Source: Sphaerolaimus hirsutus (Eukaryota; Nematoda; Chromadorea; Monhysterida; Sphaerolaimidae). Taken from it: a stretch of DNA of 64,000 bases. How positions within the stretch are numbered: the first letter of the stretch is position 1; each line of letters opens with the position of its first letter. The position numbers and the translations under genes are program-made. Location of the stretch: NCBI GenBank assembly GCA_964036195.1, contig OZ038450.1, forward strand, positions 10,542,701 to 10,606,700. Reading direction: 5' to 3'. The notes beneath the pieces are model-generated. The model had not been told where the DNA came from, made no database searches, and saw only the letters and a program-made list of their open reading frames with translations. Shown here piece after piece: positions 12,529 to 26,400 of the stretch.

Positions 12529-14421
12529 TTCACATCGCGCCACGAGCTTCCCTATTTATGCATCTTATCTTGTCATTACTTAACTTTTTGGGTGCGGTAG
12601 TGAAATGCAACGTTATTTGCGGCACTTGTAAATACGACAGTATTTATTTATCGCCTATTTCTAACACTTTTGCTTGACAGCGTGCATGTAAGGTGGTTCT
12701 GTGAATTACTTGCCTTACTGATTTTTTTCCCGCCACACAATCGCTTACCATTTTTAACGCATTTAAGCTGCACCCCATTAAATACTATTTTTTTTATGTT
12801 GCTTGTGTTCAAGCTCCTATGTGCATCGTGCAGTTTGCAAATTATAATAAAAAGTATGAGATCCGCGACAAAGACACCAGAGTCAAAATTCGTGTCCAAA
12901 AAAATTGAACTAAATTTAGGTTAATTATGCGATAGAGCATCATTTATTTATATTGTGACACATTTATTTAGTTGACACGAATTTGCTATGTCAACTAGCG
13001 TGTGGGCCCAATCTCGTTCAAGCAGTCTAAATTTTCCGTTTGGCAAAAACAGCAAACGCAAGGTTCCACGTCACTCGAATAGAAAGCCATTTGGCCAATT
13101 TATTTAGTTTGTGTCGATTTCGATGAGAAATGTACATGACAAATAAGTAGGTAAATATAAGTAGGTTTTATGATTATCAACTCACGACTAGGTGAGATCG
13201 ACAGAAATAAACGAAAATGCACGCGGTAATAAACACTGGAAAGAATTTCTATGAGTGAACGCAGTAAGTAAAATGTGATACAATATCGATCTGATAAATA
13301 CAATGAATAACTATGTACATCGATTGGCACATACCGCTCAAGCATAAAATGTTTAGGCTCTACACACTGTATAGCTTACGTCAAACATTCAGAAACTGAA
13401 AAATGAGTTTTCAACACATTACCAGAAAGAATAGCTTTCGACCTCAATCCACAGTTGTTGACGAACTCTTTCCGGTAAACTAAAATGTGCTCAAGTCTGA
13501 TTTATCAGGTTCCGACATTGGCTGTAAACTATTCTACGTGTAGCTAATTATACACGTTAAATTGCCACATAAAAATTGGAACATAATTCGTGTGGGAGCA
13601 TTTTCAATGTTAGAAACGTAAATACGTCACTTCATGGGGTACATCACGCAAAAATGACGCAAAAAAACGCTGCCCGCACGCAACACCTTTGGAATATACG
13701 AAATGAGCAGTACAAAAGTAAAGCAATATCTGAGTGCATGATTCGGCGAGACATGCTTTTGTATTTATCTATTCCAGAAAGTGGAGAATGACATCTGAAA
13801 ACAGATAAATTATTTTTGACCTGGTTGCGAAACGCTTTTCTGCAGGGCCATCGATAAGGATGAGCCGAAACTTCTCTACACAACCTGCCAAGCCAAATTC
13901 TTAAGTACAATTGACAGAGTGTATAGCCTGCACCGTTTATCGGTACAGATTTTTTCTCACTTTTCGATGGCCCTGTTAGCATATATTCAATTAAACTCGG
14001 TAGTCGCTGAGCATACTATCCATGAGCTAACAGCATTTTCACCGTTTGACGGCACAAAATTCAAATTTGTCCAACTTAATAGCAGCATTTCAGAGGGAAC
14101 AACGCTGCTAGCAGAGCGATTAGGTATCCAAAATAACTCAACTCAATATTCACTATAAATACAGTATTAATTATTGTGGCAAGGTACAAACTAGCAACGT
14201 ACGCTGTTCAAAATTCAAAATGTGAAATAACCAAAGCGGTACAGGTTCTTAATAAATTGAATGATGAAATATGCTAGCAAAACAATTCGCTGCAGCGGTT
14301 ACCTAAAGCTCATCTAGGTAATATTGCCACAAACAGCTAGTCTAAAAATATTATACAACCCAATAAGACACAACCGACACAACGGTGCAACAGTCGTCAG
14401 CGTTAGCGCTGAACCGGGCAC
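12529..14421. other. convergent intergenic region GPAT/AGAP
   Basis: Both flanking genes end into this spacer. A canonical AATAAA at 12846-12851 lies 318 bp after the GPAT stop and is its likely poly(A) signal. A CAACTAGCGTGTG remnant occurs at about 12965-13005. No exon-like reading frame or RNA gene was found. Confidence 0.55.
12846..12851 (+). promoter_or_regulatory. AATAAA polyadenylation signal, GPAT gene
   Basis: Canonical hexamer on the + strand, the first one downstream of the GPAT stop codon at 12526-12528. Confidence 0.5.
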
Positions 14422-17400
14422 TCAAATGACGCTGGCCTGAAGTTTGGACGAGCGCAAAGCCACGTCGAAGCCGTTGGGCGCCGATTGTCTGTGCGCCGAG
14501 AAGTTGCCGGGCGCCTGCGGCCGCGGCGACGGCATGCCGAAATCGGCGGACAGACCGGCGGCCACGAGCATGTCGGCGCAGGCGCTGCTGCCGCCCTGGC
14601 GCGCGTACCACAGCGCCGACTGCCCGTCCTGGTCGACGGCGCGGATGTCCGCGTTCGCCTGAGAATGGGATGCATGCATGTGAACACCTGACCATATTTA
14701 GTTGTTAACGTATTTACGTCCACTGGAGTACGTATACGTTTCCTGTGGGTGAGTCAACAAGAAATACTTACAATTTATGTATAGTTTGAAAAACATTTGG
14801 TACTTTTAACAACTCTGCACGTGACTCGACACGGGGAACGAAATGACGCACGAACACCAAATAAAGCATAAGTCACCAACCCATAACAAGAGCTGGGCGC
14901 AGGCGGGGCTGTCGCTCGAACAGGCGAGGTGCAGCGGGGTGCGGTGGTCGCGCGACGACAACTGGCAGTTGACGTCGTCGGGCGACGCGTGGGCGAGCGC
15001 GTGCGCCAACAGCCGCGCGTCGTCCTTCAGCAGAGCGGCCACGAGCAGTTGCCGCACGCCGGCCGACGGGTTCGCTGCCGGCGAAGGCGACATGGGGCAC
15101 GGAGACGCCACGGGCAACGGGGCGATGTACGCGCGTCGTTCGTACTTGGCTCGGATCCAAGCCTCCTTCACGTCTCTGCAAGATGGTCCAACTTATAAAC
15201 GAAAATATTTATGTCAACTTCGCAGTGAATGGATAAAAAATGAAATTTTTATAAACAAAACCGGTACTAGGCTGACAAACCTGGAAGAGTCAGCGTTGGG
15301 TCTGAGGCGCTGATCGTCGACGGTCAGCCTGGCCTCGTATATTCTATTCATGTGTGCATTGCCGCCGAGCGCGTGCAGCACGGCCACGTACTCGGCGGGC
15401 CAGTCGTCGAGGGTGAGCGACCGAATGCGGCTGACGTGCGAGCCGAGCTGCCGGTGCACGCCGGAGCAGTCGATGCAGATGAGCACGCCCAAGTTGAGCG
15501 AGACCCAGTCGGGCTCGGGCCGGCCGCAGTCGGCGCACCCGGCGTTGCCGTGCATGGCGCGGATGGCGTCGCAGCGGCGGCGGGCGTCCGCGCTGACTGA
15601 CTTGCAGCCGTGCGACGACTGCGCCTCGATGCACCTGCCGATGGCCGCCTGGATGACGGACATCCACTCGTTGCGCTCGTCTGCGCAGCCCGCCTCCATG
15701 TGCCACTGGCGCGTGTCGGCCGTGATGATGACGAACTCGCAGTCGCCCTCGTCGTCCGCGTCGCACTTTGCCGCCGAGCTGCCCGTGCGCTTGTGCGCAG
15801 CGCGCTTCTTCTTGCTCGCCTGCGCAGCCGCGTCGCTCGCCTTGCACGCCTCCTCTGCGATCGAGGAAAATGGTGTGAATGTTTGAGTATTAAAGACCTG
15901 GGTGCAGTCCAGACCCTGTAAAAAAATGTCAATGTGAATCAATCCAAAAAATATTTTATTACTGCGCATGACAATTGACAGTGTACTTTACACTTTACAG
16001 CGTCTGGGATTGGCAACTAGAATTTTTCAATGGACAACCGGTAAAAGAAACCAATTGTCAGTGATCCATCAATCTCACTCCCCTATCCAATACCCCCACC
16101 ACTCACCGGAACTACTCTGCACCTCGCCAGGCTTCCCACCCTCCTGTATAAACTCGTAGGCGGTCAAAAGTGGATCCCCATTGGCCGGCTGCGGCCCATC
16201 CCCACCGGCACCGGAGACTGCGATAACGGTGGCCGGCGCGACGCCGGTGGGCGGCACGGTGATCGGCTGCGTGCTGAGACGGGCGGCGCGCGTGCGTCTG
16301 TGCGGTCCGGTGACCGCTTTGACGGTGGCCAGGCCCAGGAAGATCTCCTTGCCGCCGACATCGTCCATGTAGTCCTGGGTGGAGGAGTTGAATGAGTATG
16401 TGGTGGGCAGAAACGCCTCGATCGTACAGAGCTGGTTAGATCCGTTCTGATGTTTAAGTGACAGATTTCAGTCCTTTTCTCAGATTTTTCAATTTCAAAA
16501 ACCCTTTTAAATCAAATCTGAAATTTTATTATTAAATTTTATTGAAATTTGGAATTTTAAGATATCTGATATCGACATAAAAATATCGAAAAACAACGAA
16601 TATTGGCATCGAAAAATACCATCGTCGCACTCGCAACCCTACCTGACATGGTATAGCATTAGTATTTACCAAACGGCTAACAAAAACACACCTTGAGATT
16701 AGCATGATAGACGAGTCGGCCATCGTCGTAAAGGCACACATATTTCTTCTTCCACTCCTTGTTCAACGCCTTGCTGCTGCGCTTGTAGAGGTGGCCCTGC
16801 TTGAGCGGGATGGCGCGGCCGGAGCCGAACTCCTGCTTCAGCAGCTCTTGTCGGTCGTCCTTGTCGCGATTGCTGCCGCGCTGCGAGTGAGAATAAGTTT
16901 TTGTGTACATAAATAAGGCGAAGCTTGAGGCGAAGCTATAAATTCTTTTCAATGCCCCGTTGTTTTCAAAATAATTTTGCAACATGAACATTCTGGTATA
17001 ACGAAAAAGGTTACATTCAAATAAGCAATTTTGAATGTCGTATCGACTGCCATAACTATTCTGGCCCCCGCGTCTGTTTGAAAGAAGTTATTTTCATAAC
17101 AACAAAACTAAAAACGCCAATTGAGCCGAAAAAACTTTCAAAACTCACAAAAATATTCGATATGCGCCGGTTTTTCCTCTGCGCCGTGGGCGTAATGGAC
17201 GGAGTCACATTATTGTTGTTGTTATTGCTAGTCTGCGCAGTGGCGCCGGTGCCGTTCGCGCTGGCCGTCTGCTTAATCTCAGATCTGTCGTTGGGGAGTC
17301 TTTGAGGCGGCGTCTGCCCATCCGTGTAAGATTCTGGCCGCGGGACTTGCTGAAATGGGGGAAAAATTAGTGAGTGAAGAGTTATTGAGAAATATAAGGG

Positions 17401-20400
17401 GGGGATCCCAGACCCTGTAAAGTGTCAAGTGTCAAATGCCATGTAAAATGTCAATCAAAACAAAAAAATAAAAGATTTTATATCTGAACTTTACATAATT
17501 GATACTTCGCATGAGATTTGACCAAAATATTCGACACTTACAGGGTCTGGAATTGGAATCAGATAGATGATAATAAGCATCAGGATACAACTCACCGATC
17601 TGCAATTGGTCGCGTTGTGGTGCTCGGTGGGCGCGAGCTGGTGGCTGGAGGCGGGCATGGAGCCGGCTCCGCTCACGAACGAGTAGGACCGGCCGTGCTG
17701 CGCGGGCAGCTGCCCCATGGCGGCGTGCTGCGACTGCGACGGCGACACGCGGCTCTGATAGAAGCCCAGCGGGTAGTGGCCGGGCGAACGGGCGGGCGCC
17801 GCCGAGCCGGGTTGTCTGTCGCCCGCCGGCGTGCAATAGCCGTCGGACGGCATCGGCGCCGACAACATGCTGCGGCCGGGGTGCGCCAGCGCTCGCTGAG
17901 CCAGGATCTTGTGGCATGCTGCGAGAGGACACAATCGTTGTTGAAAAGGGTAAAACAATGTTAATCATTTGACGGGGACGATAAAGATTTCGAAAGTGTT
18001 CTGAAAGTTTTCCAAATTTTTTCCCACCATTATTGGAACGCAGATATGTATTCGCTATTTATAATCAATCATTGACACGCAAAACTCGGGAGATCAAAAT
18101 AAAATTTCCAATTTTTCAAGTACAACCAAACGGGAAACCAAACAAAAAAATCCCCAAACATACCTTCTCTAAAAACCCTCTCCACATTGAGCCCATAGGT
18201 CGCACAGGTCTCATAATAAGCGCACCGCTTCAAATCATGACCCAACTTCCTAACACGGGCCTCATCACACACTCTAGGTCGTCCATCCCCAATAGAGTCC
18301 TGGGTACCCACCAATATAACGGGCAGGTCGGCCGTGCCGGCGGCGCCCCTGTAGTGCGCCATCCTGTTGTAGTAGTTGCACGCGGTCGACAGCGACTGTT
18401 CGTTGTCCAGCGAGAAGACCACGATCACGGCGTCGACCCAGTGCGAGAACTAGAGTGGTGTAAGAGAGGTGAACGTGGTGGTTAGAGTGGTGTAATAGGA
18501 GTTTGGATGAGTTATGAATGGAGATTTACCGGTGAACAAACATACGAAATAGATCAATACAGAGGCCAATTCGATGCGGCACTAAATATGTCAAGTGGCC
18601 TGTCACGCAACAAATTTGTGAAGTTACAGAGGACAAATATTTTTAATATTTACAATGGCGCTGCGCACACTACTAGTACACCACCGCGATTTGGGAAACT
18701 CATCGAAATTTTTTTGAACAGTTGACCAGAATGAGAGTATTTAAATTGCCGTCGACATCGATCAAAAAAAATTCATTCTCGTAAACTCAAATGTGTTCAA
18801 AACTATGTTTCAAATGCCCTGTGAAAAGATGCGTAAAGGTCCAAATTTCTGGGTAACTTTACTTCTAACTTCACGGGGATCCAAAATTTGTCAGAAAAAC
18901 TGTCACTTGACATCATTTGGGATTGATTCTCGGGCAGGCGAACTAAATTACGTAATAAAAGTGATTGACGCGCGGCATCTGAATAAATAGGATGAAGTGC
19001 CATCATCGCAAAGCTGCGATCATCAAAGGGCGCGCCGCCCGACAATCGCCGCCAACTGTCAAAAGGCAAAACAGTGGCGAAAAAAACAACAAGTCAATTA
19101 GACGGCATCGACGGTTCAAACAATAAATCGGCATTAACAAGCTCCCTTCCCACGACGCTGTATATTCAAGTGACCGAGGTAAGGTCACAAAAAATGACTC
19201 AAAGAGTGACCGCCAGTTCACACGCTATCATAAACAGTCGCAAACAAACAATCGAAAGTGGTGCTTGACTGCGGGCCGAATGAATGTAGACACCAATTTG
19301 GGCGATCGGTTAGTCACTTTGCTGTTCCAAAGTCAAGGGGCGACCTTGGGGGCCGATTAAAAAAGAAATTATCGGAAATTTCTTTCGAAATTACTCGAGC
19401 ATAAATTTTTTGCTCGATACAACACTGGGTCAGTGTTGAATTTCAAAAGAAAGCCCGAATTTATTGAGTAAATGCATGATGGCAGTTTAGCGAATCACGT
19501 CGTTAAATACGGCACCGTCGAGCAACAGATGTCCATCGGAACCTGACATAACACTGGTGGTCGCCAATAAAAGCGACCGTATTTTGTCAGAGACTGCAAA
19601 AACGTCAATTGACTCGACTGCAAAATTTTACTGTCCCGCGATAAAACAATACGGGCACATGGGACGGGCAGCAGCAGGCGGCAGCTCGTAAAATCGGATG
19701 AGCCGCTCCGACGAACGATGGGAAACAAACAAAATTGAGGCCATAATTGGCACGCCCACCTGCAGTAGAGCGTCCGTTTACGACGGATGCACGTAAGCTG
19801 CAGCGACAACTGAAAGTGTGCGTAAACCTGTGGCTGGAACGGTTGTAATCCAATCGCCGTGGTAACGTGTGCAGCGCGGCGCAGCGGCGCGACGGCGCCA
19901 GGGCACTTAAACAACTCGGTGGGAGGGGACCTTCCCAAGCAATCAAACCGAGCTCACTCAAACCCATACTTTCCACCCTCCTATTGTTCTTTTGTTTGCA
20001 CTGAGTTACATCAATGTGCATACGTTCAGCCTAATTACGCCACGAAATGCAAATAATAGTGACAATGTTGAGCGCAGTGTGCAGTTTGGCTGACTCTCAT
20101 GGGAACGGAGGAATGCATGAGACAGATCGAGCGTAAACTAAATGGACGCTGGAAAATCGCTGCGGGCTGGCTGATCAGGGTGAAGTCTAATTCTCAGCGC
20201 ATATCGCTCAGCGCACATCAGTGAGTGAATGCATGATCAGTTCGGCAGATAAATAGTGTAATGACTAGTTGACATAGCTAGTAGACATTTGTGTCAACTC
20301 AATATCTACTAAATAACAAAAAAAAGAATTCTTAAAACAGTACACTTAACAGAATCGATTTAAAGTGGGTGTCGTTATGTCAAATTAACTATCATCTATC

Positions 20401-23400
20401 AGATAGGAAAGATGAAATCACATAATTCACTAAAATTTAATTGACACGAGGTCAGTTGACATCCAGCGTGTGGCGCCATTTGGACACGTTTTTAACTAAC
20501 AAAAAATAAGTCAGCGTTTGATGAAGAGCTAGCGTCACTTCACATCCTAGACAGTTTACATTCTCTGTATTTGGACACTTTACATTCCACAGTACATCGT
20601 GTAAAACAATGTATCATCCCGTGCTTTTCGCACACTTTACATTCAAGGGTCATGCAACAGACGTGAAAAATTTATGAAAAGTGCATGGCTCCACAAAATC
20701 AGCATGGGTATTGGCACATGCACATTGGCATGCACCGGAGGTCGATTTGTGCGGCAAGTGCGAAGTGAATTGAAATAGAAATGATAATTTTTAAGTACAC
20801 ACAACAGACAGCGCAATTTCGTACAGAATGTACCACAGGATGTAAACTGTCGCTTTGTGGAAGAATGTAAACTGTCCAGGATGTAAAGTGGCCTGGCCTC
20901 TTTGATGAAGCCCAACCTCTACTGCCACGAAATATGTATGTACACAACTGCGCGGCCGCAAAATAACCAAATGTTTAAAAAATGAATCTTATGGCAGAGA
21001 TACCAAATAGACAAATTAACCACCCTAAAAAATAATATCAACAAACTCATCAGCCAAAAAAGTCTATCAACCCATAAAGCCAAGTAACCTGCAACTCCGG
21101 CGGACCTCCCTCGTCTCGTATCAGCAGCAAATAAGATTGCCCGTCGATAATGACTTCTTTCTTGAAACGGCCGCCTGCGATCGAACCAGCGATTGACTCG
21201 TTTTTATTATCGCTAAATTACATTTGATTATTACATTCACGCAATAAAGAAACAGTAAATCAGTACATACGAGACTATTTAATGCAGACATAAATACTTG
21301 ATTTGACCGCCGCAGATAAGATAACGGGAGGGCAAACACGAAAAACAGGAGCTAAATGTGACCCCGGCGAGAGATTGTGATCGTTGAAAGTCTTGTTTCG
21401 ATCAAATCCAATCACTAATCGAATGATGTCAATATTATCAGAACACAATCAAGATCTAAAAATGCTATCGATTCAGAAACTATCGACACGCGCCTCTTTC
21501 TCAACATCATCATGTGGTCAAAACTTAGGAGAAGCCAAACTGCGCACAGGCAGGAATTTCAGGAAAAGTTCAGGAATGGAGGGGGCGATTTCAGGCGTCT
21601 GAATAACCTATAATCTACCCACAAAAATAGACGTTTTCAGCAATCTATCCCAAATGTTTTCTCCAAAAATAAAGTATGAAATAAGCTGAAATCGTACAGA
21701 TAGAGAAACAATATGCTTTAACGGCCAGAAAGAAACAAAATCGGAATCTGCTGAACCCCCACAGAGAAAAGTAGTTGGCTCAACCGGCATATCGGTGACA
21801 GGCATAACAAATCATCATTAGACTCAAAGAAACGCCAACTCGCAGAAAAGCTTCACCACTGCATTCTCCTCAGGTTTATTTATAAAACAAAGCCTTGGCT
21901 CAACGAAGCAGAATGTTTCATGAAGTAAGCAACCCCAGGCCAATAATTGCCCGTTAGCACCACGACAACAGAAGCGGCAAACAGGCGCCGCCCTAAATTA
22001 TTCATTGCTCAACCATTGAAGCATTCAGAGAGTCCATCAGCAGTTGGCGAGCGGCGTAAAAAGCAAAAACGCAGATGGCTCGCTCCCACAGTCCGCGGTG
22101 ACATAACATTTCGAGTGCGCGTTTTCCAACGTGATCCATGCAGGGCCGGGGCTCCATTGCAGCACAATGCCAAAAAGGCAACACTGATGGACAATCTCCC
22201 GCAGGGCGCGCCGCATGTTCGACTTAGTGTTTGAGACACTCGATTCGAGTCAAAAATCGAGTGCACTCGAATTCTCGATTGTTTCAACTCGGCTTGAAAA
22301 GCTCACACGGCGTCAAAAATTCCACCGCGGGAGGGCCGAAAACAATCAAACCATTCAAACCGAGTGAAAATTATTTGTCGCACGCGATGTAGCGCGCACG
22401 CGAAATCACGCTTCGAAACAAAAACCGCTGCTAAAAACCATACGGTCGCGGGACAAAAAAAGCCAAAAAGCCAGTGCGTGACCGCCGCCGCCGGCCTTCA
22501 GTGTGACCGATCACGCTTTCAAACATTCCCGCGAAAATATTTCGAATCTGATTGATATATCCGATCCAATTGCCTAGTCGGTTAATTGCTTGATGTGCCG
22601 TAAAGAGTGCTGCATGCCGACGTAGCGGCCCGTGCCCACCATGGCGCACTGATTGATCGATCGATGGACTTATTGACTCGAAATGGGGGCCTATTTACCT
22701 ATGCGTGGGCACTTTGCGCTTCGATGAACCCAACCGCAGACTATTTTTTGATCGCCAAAAAAAGATAAACAGTCATCTATGCGTGTGTGCGCATTTTTAA
22801 CGTCGTAAAGTCCACACTGAATCGCATCGTCAACACGCATGATTCAACGCAAAAATGCCACACCGTATAGTTAATTTCTAGTCGGTAGTTTTAAAACCGC
22901 TGCGGGGCATTGGGGAGTAAATCGCATGCATGCCTGAAATCGCTGCCAGTGAATCAACCATTAAAAATAAAAGACACGTGACTTAATAAATGGAGGGAAA
23001 GCACTAAAACCCAAATCACCATTCATTCGCATGCAATAAAACGAGGCCCATCTGCGACGGTATTGAAGTGACGATTTTGTCACCTCGCCAGATGCACGCG
23101 TAGAATCCTAATGTACCCGGCGCCAATCACCATGGGGCATCGAAAGCAGAACAGAATCCCCAGAGTAAAACGTGCGCGCGCATCGCTAAAGCGCCCATTA
23201 ACGGCTCATAAATGGACTGCCCTCAGAGAGTTCTATCCACTTTAAGAACGGCACTCGAAAATACACCTGGCGGGTGGAGTGCTTGGGCAAATAAGCCGTG
23301 CACTCGGGCGACGCGCTGGAACACCAACTGGTTTTGGTAGATTGCGATAAAAAATGTCTAACCATCGTCTATTCACGTCGAAAAAATCGCCCGCGGCTCT

Positions 23401-26400
23401 GTGACGCAGCTTCACGACAATTTACGCCCATTCACAATGGCTGCTCGTGTAAATATCACCAAAGGCGGATGGCGCACAAAGGAAATTCATGCTAATTCCA
23501 TTGCGCGAGCAGATGCGCGCCACGCGCGGGCGATTTACACGTGCACCAGACAAATGGATCAAAGGGGCCGACAAAAAATTGGATAATCGGTTCGCAAGCA
23601 TGAACCATGGCAGAGTGCGCGGTCACATGAAACGAAACCGCACGCGGAAAAATCCTGAATATCCATGCATCGGGTTACATGAAAGAGTACTAGACCGTCG
23701 TTTCGACAAGTGCAAAATCTGCGGCAGCGAGACGACAAAGCAGGAAATTACGAAGCGCAATATTTGCTCTACAGATAATAGTTTTCAACCGAAACTCATG
23801 AATCAGCATCGAACGCATTTCAGTTTTCCGGAATAAGGTTCCCGTCAACTACAGGATTGGAATTACTAGATTAGTTGACGAGTTTATCGGGGTAACCCAT
23901 TCCAGTCAACTAAAATACATTCAAAGCCGATTTAAGCCTTCAAAATAGTCTCTAGGCACATGGGGGAACCGACCTTCCGGCGACTCGTCGTACATGTAGC
24001 AGCCGGTCAAGTAGCGGTGCACCAGCGCCGATTTGCCGCTCGTCACTTGGCCGACCACGCCCTGCGAAGGCACGACGCTTTTGCCCACCCATAGATTGTG
24101 GAAAATTGGATTAAAATAGTGCCAACTGTCATGTGTGCAGCGTGCAAAACAAGCAACAGTAGACAGGGGAATACACGGGGGAAAATGGGGGAACAATACC
24201 ACAGAACGGCCGCATGCGAATAGGCTATTAATCTGGTAAATCCAGGTCCCTGGAGACTTTAGGCCACAAACAGCAACAAAATGCGACTAAGACACAAAAT
24301 TGAAGTGCGTAGCGTGTCGATCGCAAAAATCGGCAGCTGGTGACAACCTCGGGGGAACACAAACCTCTCCCAAATCAGCCCGTACACATTCAGAACGATC
24401 TCCGTTCGCCTTTGCAACATCGTTCGTCCGACGGCAGCCCTCATCCACAGATTTGGACATTAAACCAGGTGCGCCGGGTTGTTTTCTGTCCCTCGTCAGC
24501 GCGGCGTGAGCGACGCGGCAATCGGCCGTCACCCTGTACAACACGCTGGGCGGCGGCGTGCGCGTCCGCTCCAACCGCCGCTTGGGCGCCGGCTCGCCGC
24601 AGTCGCGCAGATAGTTCGAGTCTAATGGACGGCGGCGGCCTTCGCTGCGTTGTGCCGCGCCGCCGCCGCCGTTGCCGCCCAGCCGCTGAAGCAGCCTCAC
24701 CAGCGAGTGGGAGTCGGCCGTCATGTTGGCAGATTTTTCTTCTTTTTTTATTAATTTGGCGGACCGAAAATTTCAGTTGGGCGGGGAACACGGACAAACG
24801 TGAACTTGACGTTCAGGAAAAGAAAACAAAGGTGGATGAAAAACACAAGCAAAGGAGGATCGGGTTACCTATGTAAACTTGGCCCACGTCCAAGTCAACG
24901 GTTGCATATTATACGTTCAAAATATAACGATAGTGCTCAAAATCGCTAAAATTACCTTCACTTAGCCCATGTTTGCTTCATAATCGCTATTTTCGTCAAT
25001 ATAAATACATTGTTATATAGCTATTTTTGCCTACTTTATCCATATATAGCGATTTCGAAATTTTTGGGCAGCTTTGGCCGGCTGCCAAGTTTACATACGG
25101 GGTATCTTCCGCAAGATAGCAAGTCGTGCAAAGTAAGACAAAAATACGATATCATCGCTTACCAATCTGAGCTCGTGCACCGAACGGCTGAGTGTCCATT
25201 CGTGGCTGTTGACGAATGAGTCTGCGGGAAGGATGGCCATAATTGAATCACTAAATTTAGGTTTATTTGTACCCAGTTACTGGTATGAGTGAACACTTAA
25301 TACTTACTTGAGGCAAATAAATAGTACCACAATCCTTAAACAGATTCCAAATGCTTTATTCATCTAGCTGTGAGTCACATTCACTAAAAAGGTAGGTAGT
25401 TCTGTAATGCGCGCAAACTGTACTCGTGTTCAAGTGCTGAATTGAGGGCTGTACCTATGGCCCCACACACGCTAGTTGACATCGACACCAAATGTCAACT
25501 GGTTCACAGCCCAATTCAAAGGTTGTATTTGAACGTGGTTCGTCGGATCGTCAGCAAGCTTTTTATTGGGATGGGAACCAGTTGACATTTGGTGTCGATG
25601 TCAACTAGCGTGTGGGGGGCCTTTGGCTCGGACTCCAGAGTTGTTGAAAGTACTGAACTATTTCCAAAGTAGGTAAACGTAAACAAACATAAAGTTTCTT
25701 ATTTTTACTCACTCCTGAGTACACAAAACGTGAAGTAAATTTTTTATTACTTTTTCGCTGCGTAAAAGATGAGTAAACATAAAATACCAGTATTTTTACT
25801 CAGGGAAGCGTAAAAGTAAAAATTTTTCCGACTTTGTACCTAGGTAGGAAGATGTAAAAATGAGTAACAAGACGAGTAAAAGTGAAAGCGAGAGTTATCC
25901 ATTTCCCTAATCATCGCAACTTCTATCATTTCCGCTAGCATTTTTGCAGCCGTTTGAATTCGTTTGAGTGATTTTTGCTTTTTAGGCACGCCAAATCTTT
26001 TTCTCAATTACGTTTTCTGTACTCGTGTACTTTCAAAAATTACGCGAGCAAGTGAGTACCGATATTTTCTGGGAAGAAACATTAACGTATTTACGCAGTA
26101 CTCGAGTATACGTATTCATCGAGTAAACGTAAATACGTTTTAACAACTATGTTGGACTCGACTTGCGGACTCGATCGAAAAAAATTTTGGGGGCTAACTA
26201 GAACTCAAGTTTGAGTTCTCAACTCGAGTTCCGAGCTCCAGAAGGCTTGCCTTACGCTTTCGACGTTCGCATGGGGGAGTGGGCGGGAGAAAAAAGCAAC
26301 AAAAGAAAACAGAAATGCAGCAACAATAAATTTTTTTGAATATGCGCACATTCATGCATGGGGTGGAATTTTGGTTAGGAATTTTTGGTTCGCGATGGGG

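Noticed and set aside
15850..15905. Family E element end used as the acceptor of AGAP exon 11
   Set aside because: The AGs at the element end are in the wrong phase and lead to a stop; the AG at 15855-15856 keeps phase and follows a pyrimidine tract.
15344..15932. Long overlapping frames on both strands (up to 194 aa)
   Set aside because: Shadows of the GC-rich ArfGAP exon 11; only one frame shows the zinc finger and homology.
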